Source of the DNA: Crocodylus rhombifer | Taxonomy: Eukaryota; Chordata; Crocodylia; Crocodylidae | DNA: 64,000 nt | Direction of reading: 5' to 3' | Assembly: GCA_038503035.1 (NCBI GenBank) | Contig: JAVSML010025532.1 | Coordinates: forward strand, 186,001-250,000 | In this document: piece by piece, positions 31,921 through 44,500 of the stretch | Layout of the letters: each line of letters begins with the position of its first letter | How positions within the stretch are numbered: the stretch's first letter is position 1 | Notes under the pieces: generated by a model | Database searches by the model: none | Told to the model about the DNA's origin: nothing | Seen by the model: the letters and a program-made list of their open reading frames with translations, nothing else | Position numbers and translations under genes: made by a program

Positions 31921-33710
31921 CTGTTGCCTGATTAAAGACCATCTTCCTGAAATGAAAGAGTTTATTTCCTCCTTCTTCTTTCACACTCAATAAGCTGAAA
32001 GTAAGCTCTGTATAGTTCTGTTCCTCTTGTTAATGTTCATAGTTGCATCATAGTAAGAAATTATAATTTAATAGGCAACTAATGGCGAATTAGAAAATCA
32101 GTGGTGTTTAGTATTGGTGACTTCATCTTTTTTTGAGCTCTTTGGATTCAGACTTCGAGGTGGATTAATAGGCTGCTACGTGATACAGTGATGCTATCAA
32201 GAAAACAAATGTAAAGATACATAGTTAAACATAGAGTGGTAGGAAGTAATAAAATGTATTAATGTGGCAGAGGGCTTGGAGAGTTTAAAGACACCATAAT
32301 CTAGCCACAGCAGCCTGCACTTCCCCTGGGGGAGTGTTGGGGGAGAAGGATTGTCATGCTTGTGGCTACTTTAAAATCAAGTGAAAGTATTTTGAAAGGG
32401 ACTGAAACTCGGTGGGGAAGGAAGATGGAGAATTAAAACCAAAGTACACTGTTGGTTTGAATTTCTAGCAAAGTTTAGAAGGAGTTACCTGGAGAAGGTG
32501 GGAATTTTCACAAACTTTTTATGGGATAGGAATAAAACAAACACTCATAACATGAGCAGGAAAGGAGACATAAATGTAATGACTAAATTGATGGGGGGGG
32601 CTTGCTGTAAAAGAACAAAGTTTGGTGTAAGTTAAGATCATGTTTAAAAAGTCAGATTTTGAAATAGTAAGAATACTTCAGGGCATATGCTCTGTTTGTC
32701 TAAGGGTGAGGGTGTAAACAATTACTGAAGTGTAGCAGTGGTATACTTAAACCACTGCCCAATATGAAAATGCCGAGATTGTCTGCCCTGATGAACGTGC
32801 ATCATAAATACAGACTGCATTAAATGAGTTCAGTGTTGTGGAACATGCGGAGGGTATTTTATAGCCAAAGCTAGTCAACTACTGGAAAAACGTTCAATAC
32901 GTGTCTCCCATACTGGGGAAGAAATTGAGTGATTAATTCTGTTTGGCCACTCTAATTGATATCAATTTACTGAGTAGCAAACTCATAGTATAGTGTCCAG
33001 GCAGCTTTACTTCAATCTTCAGATGAACATTTTTATCGCTGGGTGGATTTATAGTATTTCTCCTAATGTGGTAAGGGACCTCCATGGAAGCCACTAGGTT
33101 AATATTCTCATCGATTTAAGTCCTAGAGAAGGAAGAAAGCACTAAGCCTGGAAAAAAGCTAATGTGGTACTGCTCTGATTTGTCTGTTGCTGTTGTCAAG
33201 TTTAACTCCAGGCCTTCAAATGAAAAACCTGCTTTGCAATAAGAGATGCAAGCAGCTCAAATATTTAGATATCAAAAAGGAGGTTCAGAAAGGGAATTTG
33301 TTCAAAGTCTGTAAGTACATATCCAGGGAGAAGATAACTAAGAGTCAAGAGCCCTTTAGCAGATAGACATAAAGGCTGGAAATTCAAGTAGGAAAATACA
33401 ATAAGGGAATAATACTAAGGATAGCTGAATTTGTTACCCAGGGAATGTATCCTACATTGCCTGGAGTTTTAAAGTTAAGACGGGATCTTTTTGAGAAAGA
33501 TATTCAACAAGTGTATAGATTTCTGGATGAAATCTATTCTCTGTTTCATAGAGGAGGTCAGTCTAGGGCAATAGACAAATAAATTAGTCGGGATGTAACA
33601 CGCTTCACTCATGGTGACTGCCCACGCTTATCCCATAGTAAGCAGAAGTTAACTAGTGGTTTATGCTGTTGCCTTGAGGACTGAATTCCTGCTGTTTAGC
33701 TTTCACCAGG
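31921..33710. other. Intergenic sequence
   Basis: About 1.8 kb of AT-rich sequence in which I recognise no gene or repeat family. Confidence 0.5.
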
Positions 33711-34040
33711 TGTGCCTACACATGCAATTACAGCACCTGAATAAACTGCAGAGCTTATTGCTGTGGAGTTCATTGCTCCTGGGCGCACCCTTTGAACCTG
33801 CACCTGCGAGCAATGAACTGCGGAGCAATAAGCACCACAGTTTATTCAGGCACAGTCCATGGAGCAGAGGGCCCTGGGGGTCAGCATGCCAGCCCAGGGC
33901 TGCTCCCCTCACTGTGCTGTGGACAAGCTGGTTGGGGCATGGTGGAGCTTCAGCAAGCAGTTAACCAGCAGGCCGTCCCCCGCACTGAAGCACCCTTGTG
34001 CCCCAGTCAGGTGCACAGCATCTACATGTGCACTGCTGCA
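33711..34040. mobile_element. Foldback miniature DNA element (family unclear)
   Basis: Arms 33736-33784 and 33800-33850 are reverse complements over about 50 bases (CCTGAATAAACTGCAGAGCT against AGCACCACAGTTTATTCAGG), with a 15-base loop. The outer left border reads GTGTGCCTACACATGC, similar to hAT-like miniature elements. The right border is a guess. Confidence 0.55.
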
Positions 34041-37000
34041 GAGCTTTTCATAGTTTCCAGCTAAAGCAAAATTACTTTCCTGCAACAGGCCTTTTTCAAA
34101 GGGTTTCCCAAGCCCTTTCCCTGTTGGTCAGGACAGGAACCACCTCTTCTGGAAGTTTAGTCTGCCCAATTTGGCGCATGCTGGTGCTTCCCTCTGCATC
34201 CTCTGGCCTCCGTAAGTCCTGTACATCTGGTATAATCTTAGGTCTTCTACTTGCCTGAGCATCCTGCACGTTTTGGTTCCTGTACTGTATAACTAAACCA
34301 TTTTAAGAATGATTTAGCTGCAAGAAAGTAAAGGAAACGGCTCCTGCTTTGAGATTTGAGTAACTCGAGTTGAAATGTGCAGTTAATCTCTGAGCACTTG
34401 GCTTCTGCGTATATCCTCATTTATAGACATCTGTCCATTGTATGTGATCTCAAAAGTGCTGTGCTCTTGGCTCTTAAATCACAGCTACAAACGGCAGCTG
34501 TTGTACGGGCAGTTACAAAAATGCTAGCTTCAGGCTTTTGGGAGCAAGGAAATTGATACAGACAAACCTGTAAGAAGTGTGGTATTGATGGAAACGGAAG
34601 TTAATTTCTTTATTTTTCTGTCAAGTAAAGTCAACATCTCCTTTCTTGGGTCATTATTGTTCCCTTTCATAAGGATGGGAAATGGGACTTTTGTTTGAGG
34701 CTGCAACTTGATTTTCACCTGCAAGTGATACTCTTTCCCCAGGGATGCTGTAGCTCATTTGCCCCCTTCTCATTAGTTAAAGGGGTAGATAAACATACAC
34801 ATTTTGCTGTTTACATTTTAATTTGGGTTAAATTAATTGCTGGCAAATCTCTCCTGACTTCAGTGGAAGTAGATAGGCATTTATGGATGTGCCCCATGTT
34901 CAAAACACACAGCTACAAAACTGTTTTCCCTCATTGCTTTCTTTTTGGTACTCCCTGCTTCTCAGAATGTTCTCATGGATCTTTTCTTTTTTTACTTCAC
35001 CTCCAAGACATTTATAAGGAAACATAGCAACAAAATGTACCTTTATAATTCTTCTGAAAAACTTTTGGCTTGAGTTTTAGGTTCAGTTCCTATTTTTATC
35101 TGAACAAATTCATGGATTCCTATTCTGCACGTCTGTGTGTACACACAGGTCCTAAGCACATATCTATACTGTAGTTATATTGTGTGCTCTTCCAACTATT
35201 TGGGCCCAACACCCCCGGCCCCCAACTCAATGAAGGCTCATGGAGGGACATATGAACAATGTGTATAAATCCAAATGTGAATGCCAGAGCCCGAGTGTCT
35301 GCAGTCTCTCACTTCTCGAGCACATGGTGATCTGTGCTTTGAATCCATGCTTGCAGTCATTTCAAAGGCCAAGGCAGCTGGAACCTGCCCAATTTGCAGC
35401 AAGGATGCAGACAAGTTCATTCGGGTCCTGGTAGTCTTCCAGTGCCTTCCCACAATTCCCCTTGAGGGACAAGCTCCCGTAACTGATTGGGTTAAGAAGT
35501 CCTTGGGTGTCTTGTGCTAGAGGGTGCACAGGTACACCCAGCTGAGTGATGCAGAGATGTTGAGGATGCAGTAGTGTAGCTAGGAATTTATTGAGGAACT
35601 TGTAGTCAGGCTAGACTGACATGAATGAATGTGTCAGACCCAAGAGGAAATCCCTTGGGTTGACTAGTGTAGGCTTACCACTAAGCACCGAGTTTTTACT
35701 TACCAGCTTTCTTTCAATCACCTGGAAGAAGTGTTTAGGATATTTTTGTGAGGAATTAATTCATGGAAGGCCAATATAATGTTTGGAAATAAACCAAGTT
35801 GAGAGCTGCAATAAAATGTGAGAGAGGGAGCTCTGTTAAGTGAATTGGAGGCTTGTATTAGATCTGTTCCAGCAAGTGTGGCCTGGCAGGTAACCACCTA
35901 GCTAAAAGCGCCTACCCACGGTACACAGGGACAAGAAAACAATTCAAGTTTGGACCAGTCAGTACTGAATTAAATTGCCTCTGTCTGTTGCAGGTGGTAG
36001 AGCAGAATAAATGACCAAGGCAACCTCGCAACTCTGATGTCTGCTATGAATGCTAACTGGTTGACTTAGATGCAAGTCGTTTACAGTAAAATAATATGCA
36101 GGCCTTTATTTTCTGCACTAACAACAGAATTGGAATTGAGTTGCTAGGCCCCATTTTCACAAGCATGTGTCAATGCTCTGATAACTTCCCAATTTGTGGC
36201 AACTTAAGAAGAAATCAGAAATTAAGGGCTGGAAGGGACCTCACCCCTTTCCTACTTGCACCCTTGCATGCACTCTTTTTCCCTTCCTTGCTTCCTTCCC
36301 CCCTACCCTGCATTCCCAGACCCTGTGCCCATGCCCTAAGTGTGACGACTCCCTTTGGAGCCCTAAAACAGCTTCTTAACCTATCAGAAGGATCTCTGTA
36401 GAACAGTTAGAGGTCACATCTCCATCTAGGAGATGAGAGCTCTACTTCTGCAGAAATCCCAGACCTTGTAGTGTAGGGTACAAGGGTGCACAAAGGCAGT
36501 GTGGCACTGGACTGGCTGAATAGCAGGCTCCTTGATTAATGCTTACTAGAATAAACTACTTTTTCTGTACAACTCAGAGGATGCAGATGCAATAAAGAAC
36601 AAACATGATAAAGGATGAAATGGGGAAGGGAATTAAACTTTGGAGTTGTGTGTTGGACAGGTATTTTTAATCCTTCTCAGGCAGTGATACTGTTCACAAG
36701 TGTTGAGAGAGCAGCTTTGTTGGAGCCAGTTAACTTGCATCAGTTAAAGTTACATAACTGTAGCCTGTATACATTATAAAATGCATGGGTAAAAGTAGTG
36801 GGTAAAAGCCCTGGGCATTGTTCAGGTAGGAGGCATGTCAGGTGGGCATGCGTGACAACCTACTGGAGTCACTGGATGGAAGAACTGCATATACCTCCCA
36901 ATAAGACCCTGCCCCACTCCCCCTAACTGCAAGGTAAGTTGCTTTCAATGGTTGGAACTGTTCTGCTTGCTTTATAAATGGAGCTTTCTTGTGTTTTACG

Positions 37001-38700
37001 TTAATAAAATTAATTTGAAACATGAAATCAGGAGCTAGTCACCTGGGTGACCGTGCTGACTATTCCTGTGAGTAATTCCCAGCAACAACCACTTGTGAAA
37101 AGAACAGGAATTCTGAGCGATGCTAATGTGCCAACACTAATCTATCCCAGAAATTCTTCTAGATACAGAAAGTATTAGATGGGAGCCCTTTGCTCTGTGG
37201 GGATGCCACAAATGGAGGAAGAATCCAGAGGTGGGTAGAGGAACAGGAAAAAGCAGAAGCAAGTGACCCATATGAAATATGCCTGAAGAATGCAAAAAGT
37301 TGACTGAGATTTGTAGTATGTCTGGGGTTTGTGTTCCAGCGCTCTGATGGAAGGCATGCAAGAGGCTTGAGACGATTCGGGTTGAGTTTCTTGCTCCAAT
37401 GCAGACGTCCTTGTGACCTTGGATACTCACCTTCTCTGTGTCCAGAGGGACAGAATACTTCCTGAAATCAAAGGAGTTATGAAAACAACATGTCAGAGCT
37501 TGAGGGTCTTGGGTATTTTGGATATTTCCTTTCTGTAATAAGTAAGTATACAGAAGGTCATTTTTCATACCTGTGAATGATCTTCTCTGAGTGTCTGGTT
37601 GATAGGAGTGACAGCGTAGCTACATGTTTGAGGTGTGCAATGGGGGGGGGTCCAGGAGATGGTAATGTTTCAGGATCATCTAGATGACTACTAATTAGGT
37701 CTCTAGTTTTAATTTATGTGAGCCTATCGATCCGTCCCAATCAAATGTTAGTCTCCTACCAGCACCTGTGTCAAGTAATTACCAAATGGCTTTTAGAAGG
37801 AGATGGTGTATTAAGTCAAGACGTGGCAAGATGAGAAGATCTGTTTAATTCTAGTACCAATATGGAGGCTTAGAGGACCCACGACCTTTGATGATGAAGA
37901 TACAATCACTGCAGTTGGGGGCAGTGATATATTTCAGGAGACCTTTGCTACCGATCTTCACTTGCTTATTTTCAGTTCCTATGTGTCTGCTGCTTAAGGA
38001 TAGTTCAATCCAAAAAAAAAAATTCTCTGCCACCCTTGAGCAGATGAGTGAGCTACATCACATGTCATCATCCTTGTTGGGAAAGCTTATGTGCCGCCAG
38101 GGTAAACCCCACATTCCTCCTTTAGATCTTCTCACTGCGTAAGTCATCTGATTTTATTTATTGGGAAGGTTTTATTATAAAAATGTAAATAGCTCAAACG
38201 GAGGTTTTACCCTAGATATTCTGATTGAATTGGCTTAGATTTGGGCTCAGATGCATTTTGACACCATGCTCCACAGTCCCAATGATATTCTAAGGTGTCC
38301 TGCTTGACCTCTGTTCTCAAAGTGCTGCTGCATTCCCTCAGTGAGACTGCAGACACCCCAGCTCTGGCAATCAGTGGATTCATGTACTTGGATTTAAGCA
38401 TGTCCTTCCATGAGACCTTCGTTGAAAAAAGCTTCTAAATCTTCTCCAGCTCCAAGAACCACCACCATGGAGAGGTAACACGGTAGGGTCATCCCTACTC
38501 CTCTCTGCTATGCTGCCCCAGTACAGAACAGAAGCGAGAATTGCAGTTTTCAATGCAAGGGAGTGGACTGTCAACTTTCTGGAAGATTGGTTGTAACCTT
38601 TATATAAATTAACATGCATGCATACATACATACATACACAAATGTTTGTATAAACTTTAGTGCCTTTGGTGGGAGGGGAAGGTTAATAACATGGACTATA
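34041..38700. other. Intergenic sequence
   Basis: About 4.7 kb without a recognised gene. It contains a possible minimal CR1 tail at 36220-36245 (AAGGGCTGGAAGGGACCTCA), an exon-like mini segment on the minus strand at 37431-37461 and a (CATA)n tract at about 38611-38640. Short open frames (for example 35281-35520) show no family resemblance. Confidence 0.5.
38611..38640. repeat. CATG/CATA microsatellite
   Basis: Alternating CATG and CATA tetramers over about 30 bases. Confidence 0.9.
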
Positions 38701-38926
38701 CAGCTATGCGTCATTTAACGTTGTCGTTATGTTCTTGAATAATGCAACTTTAAGTGAAATGGTGTTAAGCGAATCTAATTACGTCACAGTAGTTGCCTAC
38801 TAGCAGGCGATGGCCAAATGTTATAACTGAACATTGCATGACTTTAAACAAGTACGTTCTCTAATAGATCAGCGATGTAATAATGAAACAATGTTAACCG
38901 GGATGAAATTGAGTAAGGAGTACCTG
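38701..38926. mobile_element. Tigger/pogo-like miniature element (226 bp)
   Basis: The left end CAGCTATGCGTCATTTAACG and the right end AGTAAGGAGTACCTG are flanked by TA on both sides (38699-38700, 38927-38928). The internal phrases AATGCAACTTTAAGTGAAAT and GTTAAGCGAATCTAATTACG are typical of vertebrate Tigger/pogo miniature elements. No transposase. Confidence 0.75.
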
Positions 38927-41298
38927 TATTTATACGCTTAATTTTGCCAGTTGTGGTGTTTAAAGCTTGGGACAAGGCATCCAGTCTAGAATTGGACTGA
39001 GGTCACCAGCTCAACTACTTGATGCTGCAATGCTGGCATGGAAGACGCCTGTACATGACTTCTTTTATTGTGGAAAAGCTGCTGCACATCAGCTTCCACA
39101 TGGCTCTTGACAGAACGTGACCTTGATCCAATGGCAAGGAGACCAAGATGACTGGGGATGTCATTCTGCTGCAGCCTCTATCTGCCTTCAGCCTTTGAGA
39201 TGAACATTTTCCACCTGCTCCACTGTTGAGGACTTGTAGACTCATAGCTGGTGGCTGGGCAGGCTTGTTACAGTGGTGACCTGTACTCACTATGTCACAG
39301 CACCGTCAAAGAATACATGTTGATTTTCAGGAGGGAAACCATTGGTATCTGCTGTCCTCATCACATCCTGGTGGTGTTGCTGCTTGGTCCACAACTGCTT
39401 ATTCATCAGAGTTACCCCTGCTTATTTCACAGCTAACCTTCCCTGAAGGTCTTTCCACTATCTACCACCTGTGGACGTTCTGGGTAGCAGTACAGCTCTG
39501 CCCCTCAGCCCCATATTACTGATGTAGAGTAATAATAATGACACTGATTATTTTCCCTAGGACTGCAATCCAAGGTGGCACTGATCCTTAGTACGAGTGA
39601 CCTAGGACATTCTGCCAGAGATTACAGGATCTGAAAATCTCTGTAACCTGTGACCAGTTCTCTTCCTTTAAAAACAAATTTGGCTGTACTTGTTGAATTG
39701 CAAGTTGAAACCCTAATAATCATTTCATTATTAAAGAAACAAGTCTGTATGTGAAAAAAGTAGGTGGTTTCCGTCTGGTTCCCCATGTTGGCATAGTTGA
39801 ATTAGGCCTTGGAGACTGAAATTGGCTCACTTCTAGAGCTGGTCTTATCTAGCTAGGATTGACGTACATCAGTGGTTTAATGTGGGAGAAACTGCCCTCC
39901 TATTTCTTGTGCTGTCGCTGTCCTGTGAATAAATACATGACTTCATTTTCTCTTTTTTCTTCTTTGACATTTTATTTATTAACCAATTCAACTTAGGAAA
40001 TAACAGATTTAACACTTAAAGATGCATCCAGTCCTCTAAAACTCAAGATGACAGGTATCTATCTTCCATCAACAGTGCTCACTTAACCCAAACTAGTGTT
40101 CACAGGAGTCTTATCTTTTTTTCTTCTTTTCCTTTCAGTTTCTGGCAGTTTCTTTATGTTTCTGTCAAGGTTAAGCTTAAGATTTCATTTTCTGTTGCTA
40201 TCCATCTGGCACTGGTCCAAAATTCACTTTTGAAAAATTTTCCTTCCATCTGCTGGTCTTGTTCTTACCTTTTATTTGCAGACCTATTTTATTTGCCCTA
40301 TTTTAAATCTCAAGATAGAACAATCAGACTATTGGACAAGAGCAGCATAAAGTAGAACAAAAAAAAATCTACATTAGTGCTAAAATCTACATTTTATGTA
40401 TATATTCAGATATGAAGGCAAGAATGGGAGAGCACAGATGTCGATGTTTTTTGTTCTCATATATATGAGAAATGCTGAAACAGCAGTATTGTAAAGGGAA
40501 CAGCCTCAGAAGTAACTGAATTTATCTCAACTAAAGAACTCATAAATGTGGCCAACCAGGTGTTTCTCTTGGGGTGGATCATACTAACAGATAATACCTT
40601 CCCTTCACTCCCTACAAAGTGAATTGCCGGTTTTCTTTCCTCCTTTTTTTTTCCTCAGTCTAGCCCAATGTGAGGAATGTGCTGGAGCTTGAAGTCTTCA
40701 CTCCCCACCTCCATAAGAGAGGATGGGAGAAGCTTATCTTTGTGACTCAAAAGTTGTTTCATCTTTGAGTAAGTAAACTAATTTCAATCCATTTCTGCTG
40801 CCTGTTCACGCTTGTTGCTTTAAGATAACTGGACAAGTTTGAAAACCCTGAGACGAGTCAGTTTGTTCATCCCTGAGATTAAGGAATAGCCATCCTTGTA
40901 TTTTTTTCCATGTATCTGCTCATGGAAAAAAAAAATGCCTTTCTGCCTTATTTACTGGTAGCTCTTGCAACATGCAAATCCAGTTGCACAGATCAGGCCT
41001 CAGCGATCAGCTCTGTAGATGTGCCCCAGTAGACCTTGAGGATTCAGGAAGATGTAAAGGAGCCACCCTTATGGTCTGTAATATCCTCTGTTCCAGGCAA
41101 TGGCAGGTGAGTCTCTACACTGAATAAAACAAGTGTGTTAGAGGTCTGTTGTTAGTGATACCTAAATGATACAGAGGAGAAGGTGGCTATAGGGACCAGA
41201 TAGTAGTAGGGATCAGAAATAAATGACATTTAGGCTGCAAGGATGCATGACGCTTTGTGGATAAATGCTAATGCGGGGCCCTAGAATATCAATATTGT
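38927..41298. other. Intergenic sequence
   Basis: About 2.4 kb with no recognised gene. The part at 38950-39530 is less AT-rich than its surroundings and may be an old unclassified repeat. No diagnostic motif was found. Confidence 0.45.
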
Positions 41299-41582
41299 TG
41301 GGTGTGGCTACACATGCCTGTATGGTGCCATTGTTACTGTGCCATCATTTAGCCTTTTGGAAGTCCTAAATGATGGCACGGTAACAGTCCATACTGCGCC
41401 ATACTGGCCATGCATTTTTTTTTTTTTGCCACTACATCGCTGTAGTGACGTGACATCACTGCATAACGGGGGAGTGCATCACTATGGCGACATAGCTGTG
41501 GTGTCATTGTTCATGACTGCTGATGCTACGTTATCATAGTGCACCGCTACTGCGACAAAGCCTCTTGTATAGATGCGTCCAG
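41299..41582. mobile_element. Foldback miniature DNA element
   Basis: The ends TGGGTGTGGCTACACA and TGTATAGATGCGTCCA are imperfect inverted repeats. Inside, GTTACTGTGCCATCATTTAG (41333-41352) pairs with CTAAATGATGGCACGGTAAC (41366-41385). No target duplication could be established. The terminus resembles that of the foldback at 33711. Confidence 0.6.
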
Positions 41583-42031
41583 TGACAGCTAAATGTTTTG
41601 GCATATCATGGATTGAAGAGAGAGAAGCCACTCATGCTTGGGACGTTTCTTGGACCATGCGCTATGGCCGACCCAAGCTTATGCTTTTCTGTCAGCCATT
41701 GACTGTATAACCTGTTTACCCAATAAAAAAATAACTGTTACAAAACCTGAATATAACAAAAAGAGACGACATGTCGAAAACATGGATATTTCAGAAAAAC
41801 AGGGATGACCTGATTGTATGTTTCAAAGCTGAAATGCAAATGCATTAATTTATCGCATGCTTGCTTTTTTATTTTTATTTTTTATTGTAGTCTTGTATGT
41901 AGGTCATTGAAGAACTGTGGACAAAATGAATTAGGTCGGGAAATTTTAAATTAAATATAATGAAAATATAGTGTTTCTTAAGAAAAAAAGGAAGTGTAGA
42001 TATTCATGGAATAGACTAATAAAACAGTACA

Positions 42032-42568
42032 CAGGCAGTCCTCGGTCTTACGACACAATTGGTGTCTTAAGTCTAAACCTTGTAACTAGAGCCAACTTTC
42101 TCATAAGAAACAATATTATAAATGGGGGCTTGGTTCCTGAACCAAGGCCCGATACCTTATTTTCACCAAAGATACCCCAGAATTTGGTACTCGTCATTTA
42201 TAGATGGGTAATATAGCTACATTAATATATTTATATTGTAAATAGCAATCATATTGATTTGGAAAAACTTCTTTGAGGTGACTTTGCTGGACTTTTTGAA
42301 GGGCTTTTGGCTGGAGTCTTCTCAGGAGTCTCAGCTGCAGGTTTTTCTGGAGTCTCGTCTACTTTCTTAACTGGAGTGTCCAAAGAAGCTTGGACGGATG
42401 TTCTCCGGGGAGATGAGTGATGCAGTGAACTTGTTCACTGGCATGGTATTGCATCGGATCAAGCATTGTAGGTCAAAACTGGCGTTGTAAAGTTGAAACA
42501 GGGTGTCAGCTTATAAACATTGTAAGTACGAAACGTAACTCGAAACGTTGAAAGTCGAGGACTGCCTG
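42032..42568. mobile_element. Tigger/pogo-like element (537 bp) with an antisense coding-like tail
   Basis: CAGGCAGTCCTCGG at the left and CGAGGACTGCCTG at the right are inverted ends. TA follows on the right, CA precedes on the left. On the minus strand, 42249-42434 is open for 61 codons and ends in TGA. It encodes a Lys/Pro/Ser/Thr-rich peptide with repeated TPEK and SPxK units. In another minus frame, a short peptide starts MPVNKFTASLISPENIRP. The element is probably an internally deleted copy that keeps a piece of coding sequence. Confidence 0.7.
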
Positions 42569-43555
42569 TATTAACTCTGAATCATGTATAACCTATACAG
42601 TTAGCTAGAAATCATTTCACTTTTCTGTAAGCTTCTACATGCATTTTTGTTGCGCAAAAATTATAAACAGTTCTACACAAATGTTCTTCATGTAACTCAG
42701 TAATCGGTAAAAATAACATTACATCCCAAGCCATAAGAAAACATACCACATCCTCTTGTAAACAAATTTCCATGTGAAGAACAATAACATTTGATCACTA
42801 CTCTGTTAGAGTTTGGGACAACATGACATTTGACCTCTTTAAAGATATCTTGTAAAAGAAAATATCAAAGCATCACATAACAACAAAAATATTTCCAAGC
42901 TTATTTATACTGGGGCAAAATGAACGTACTCCCAGAAACCCTGCAGTTCTTTCTCAGCAAAACAAAACACCCAGAGAGTAGAAGACCTTTTAAAGCTTAA
43001 TCTCTAGCTAAAAAGTGGAAGCAATAATGATGATCATGTCATATGGATGCTGAGACTGCTTAGAAACTGTTCAGAGACATGATGTTATCACAACCTACCT
43101 TTAGGTTCTTATTCTGATGCCCATTTCAACAGCCTGCGCCCAGCGAATAAACAAGGTGTTGGTTAAGAGGCAGGTTTTTTGCAAAGGCTCAATGGTAAAG
43201 AATACAATTTTACAAATGTTTTTAATATGAGAGTTCAAAAATGTGTTTGAAAACATGCAAAATGCAGAAAGATAGAAGGGCAAGAGAGAAACAAATGAAG
43301 TAATAAGGCAATGTCGCTAGCGGAGCAGAGGGAATGAGGGTGCCTAAAGAAAGCTAGCCTTTTTTTTGGGAAAATATAGAAAAGATTACATCAGCAGAAC
43401 ATAATTTCCCAAGATCACTTTGATGGGGATATCCCTTCCCTTGTAAAGAGTGTTAGTGGGCCTTGGAAGAATTATTTTGACCAAAAGAAAATTTACCTGA
43501 CAGATACTGCAAATCATGAAATTAACTTGTCTGAGAAGTGATGGAAGTCCTTCAT
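42569..43555. other. Intergenic sequence
   Basis: AT-rich, with no recognised gene or element. Confidence 0.5.
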
Positions 43556-43768
43556 CACATGCCCCAAGTGGCATGAGCAGCCCTTGTATGGGCGCGCGGC
43601 AGATCTGGGAGGGAGCATAGTGGTAAATAGGGTTGGGAGCAGAAAGCAAAGTAGCAGATTAGGCAGGGACTACTGGGAAGAAAGCAGAGCAGCAGATCGG
43701 GCAGGGTAAGGGGATCAGAGTGGCACTTGGGGAGGTTGGAAGCTAATTTGGCATGTCTGCCTCTAATG
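43556..43768. mobile_element. hAT-like miniature element, copy 1 of a family in the window
   Basis: It shares, in the same order, CACATGCC..AGTGGCA, GGCAGATC..GGGAGGGAGC, GGGAGCAGAAAGCA, AGCAGCAGAT and AGAGTGGCACT with 58477-58698. Here the ends are too diverged to fix, and a GGGCAGG block is duplicated internally. Confidence 0.6.
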
Positions 43769-44445
43769 GTTTAGGATGGTTAAAACTGCCCTGGCTAAAG
43801 CTTTTGGAGCATATGACAAGAACAAACCATGGTCTTGCTCTAGGCCTATCTATGAGGTCAGTGCCCTTTTAGGTTATTTCTATCTCTAATCGCTAGGATT
43901 CTGAGATTATAGTTTCAATTGGAAGGGAAAACAATTAAGCAGACCCCTCTGGAAATGCATGAATTTTGCAGGAGCGAAGATGACCACCCACAATAGAGGA
44001 AAAGGGATTGCTGACTCATGCAGAAATTATATTTAACCCAGGCTTTGTTTCCTGTACCATATAAGGAGACCCACAGAGGCTCCTGCTGTATAGAGCCAGC
44101 GGTTGTTTATTTCATGCAGTAAAATATTAGTTTAAAATGAGACATCTTGTATTAATTCCAGCAAAGGGTCAAACTATATGAGATGACCTGCAAGTATTAA
44201 GCAAGCGGTCTGCCCAAAGCTGCAGCAGCTGGCAACAATGGAGCTGTTTTCGTGGTGCGATGCTTAGGAATTGGATCACTTTCCAGACATCCTCTCCTTT
44301 ATTGCATTGCCACTGGAACTTAATAGAGCAGCACTGCATATATGTAGCTAAGTCTTACAGTTTTATATATATTTAGGTAGTAAATATGGCTATGTTGGAC
44401 CCAAATTCATTTATCTCCATTTCTTATGTTCTTAATGTTTTGTAG

Positions 44446-44500
44446 AGAATGAAGAAACCGATGGGGACAAGGAAGAGAAGACGCGTGTTAAGTTTGATAG
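44446..44500 (+). other. Candidate host coding exon (unassigned)
   Basis: A pyrimidine-rich tract and TTTTGTAG precede a 55-base segment, followed by the donor-like GTAAAT. One frame reads NEETDGDKEEKTRVKFD, highly charged and protein-like, ending at phase 2, with a stop just past the donor. I do not recognise the protein. Neighbouring exons were not found, so it may be a chance match, a non-coding RNA exon or a distant gene's exon. Confidence 0.3.

Noticed and set aside
35240..35520. Cys-containing open frame (TCPICSKDADKF)
   Set aside because: CPIC looks zinc-finger-like, but there is no second metal-binding pair, no splice context and no family match.
37137..37568. 143-codon minus-strand open frame
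   Set aside because: No similarity recognised. Only the short splice-flanked piece inside it was kept as a low-interest finding.
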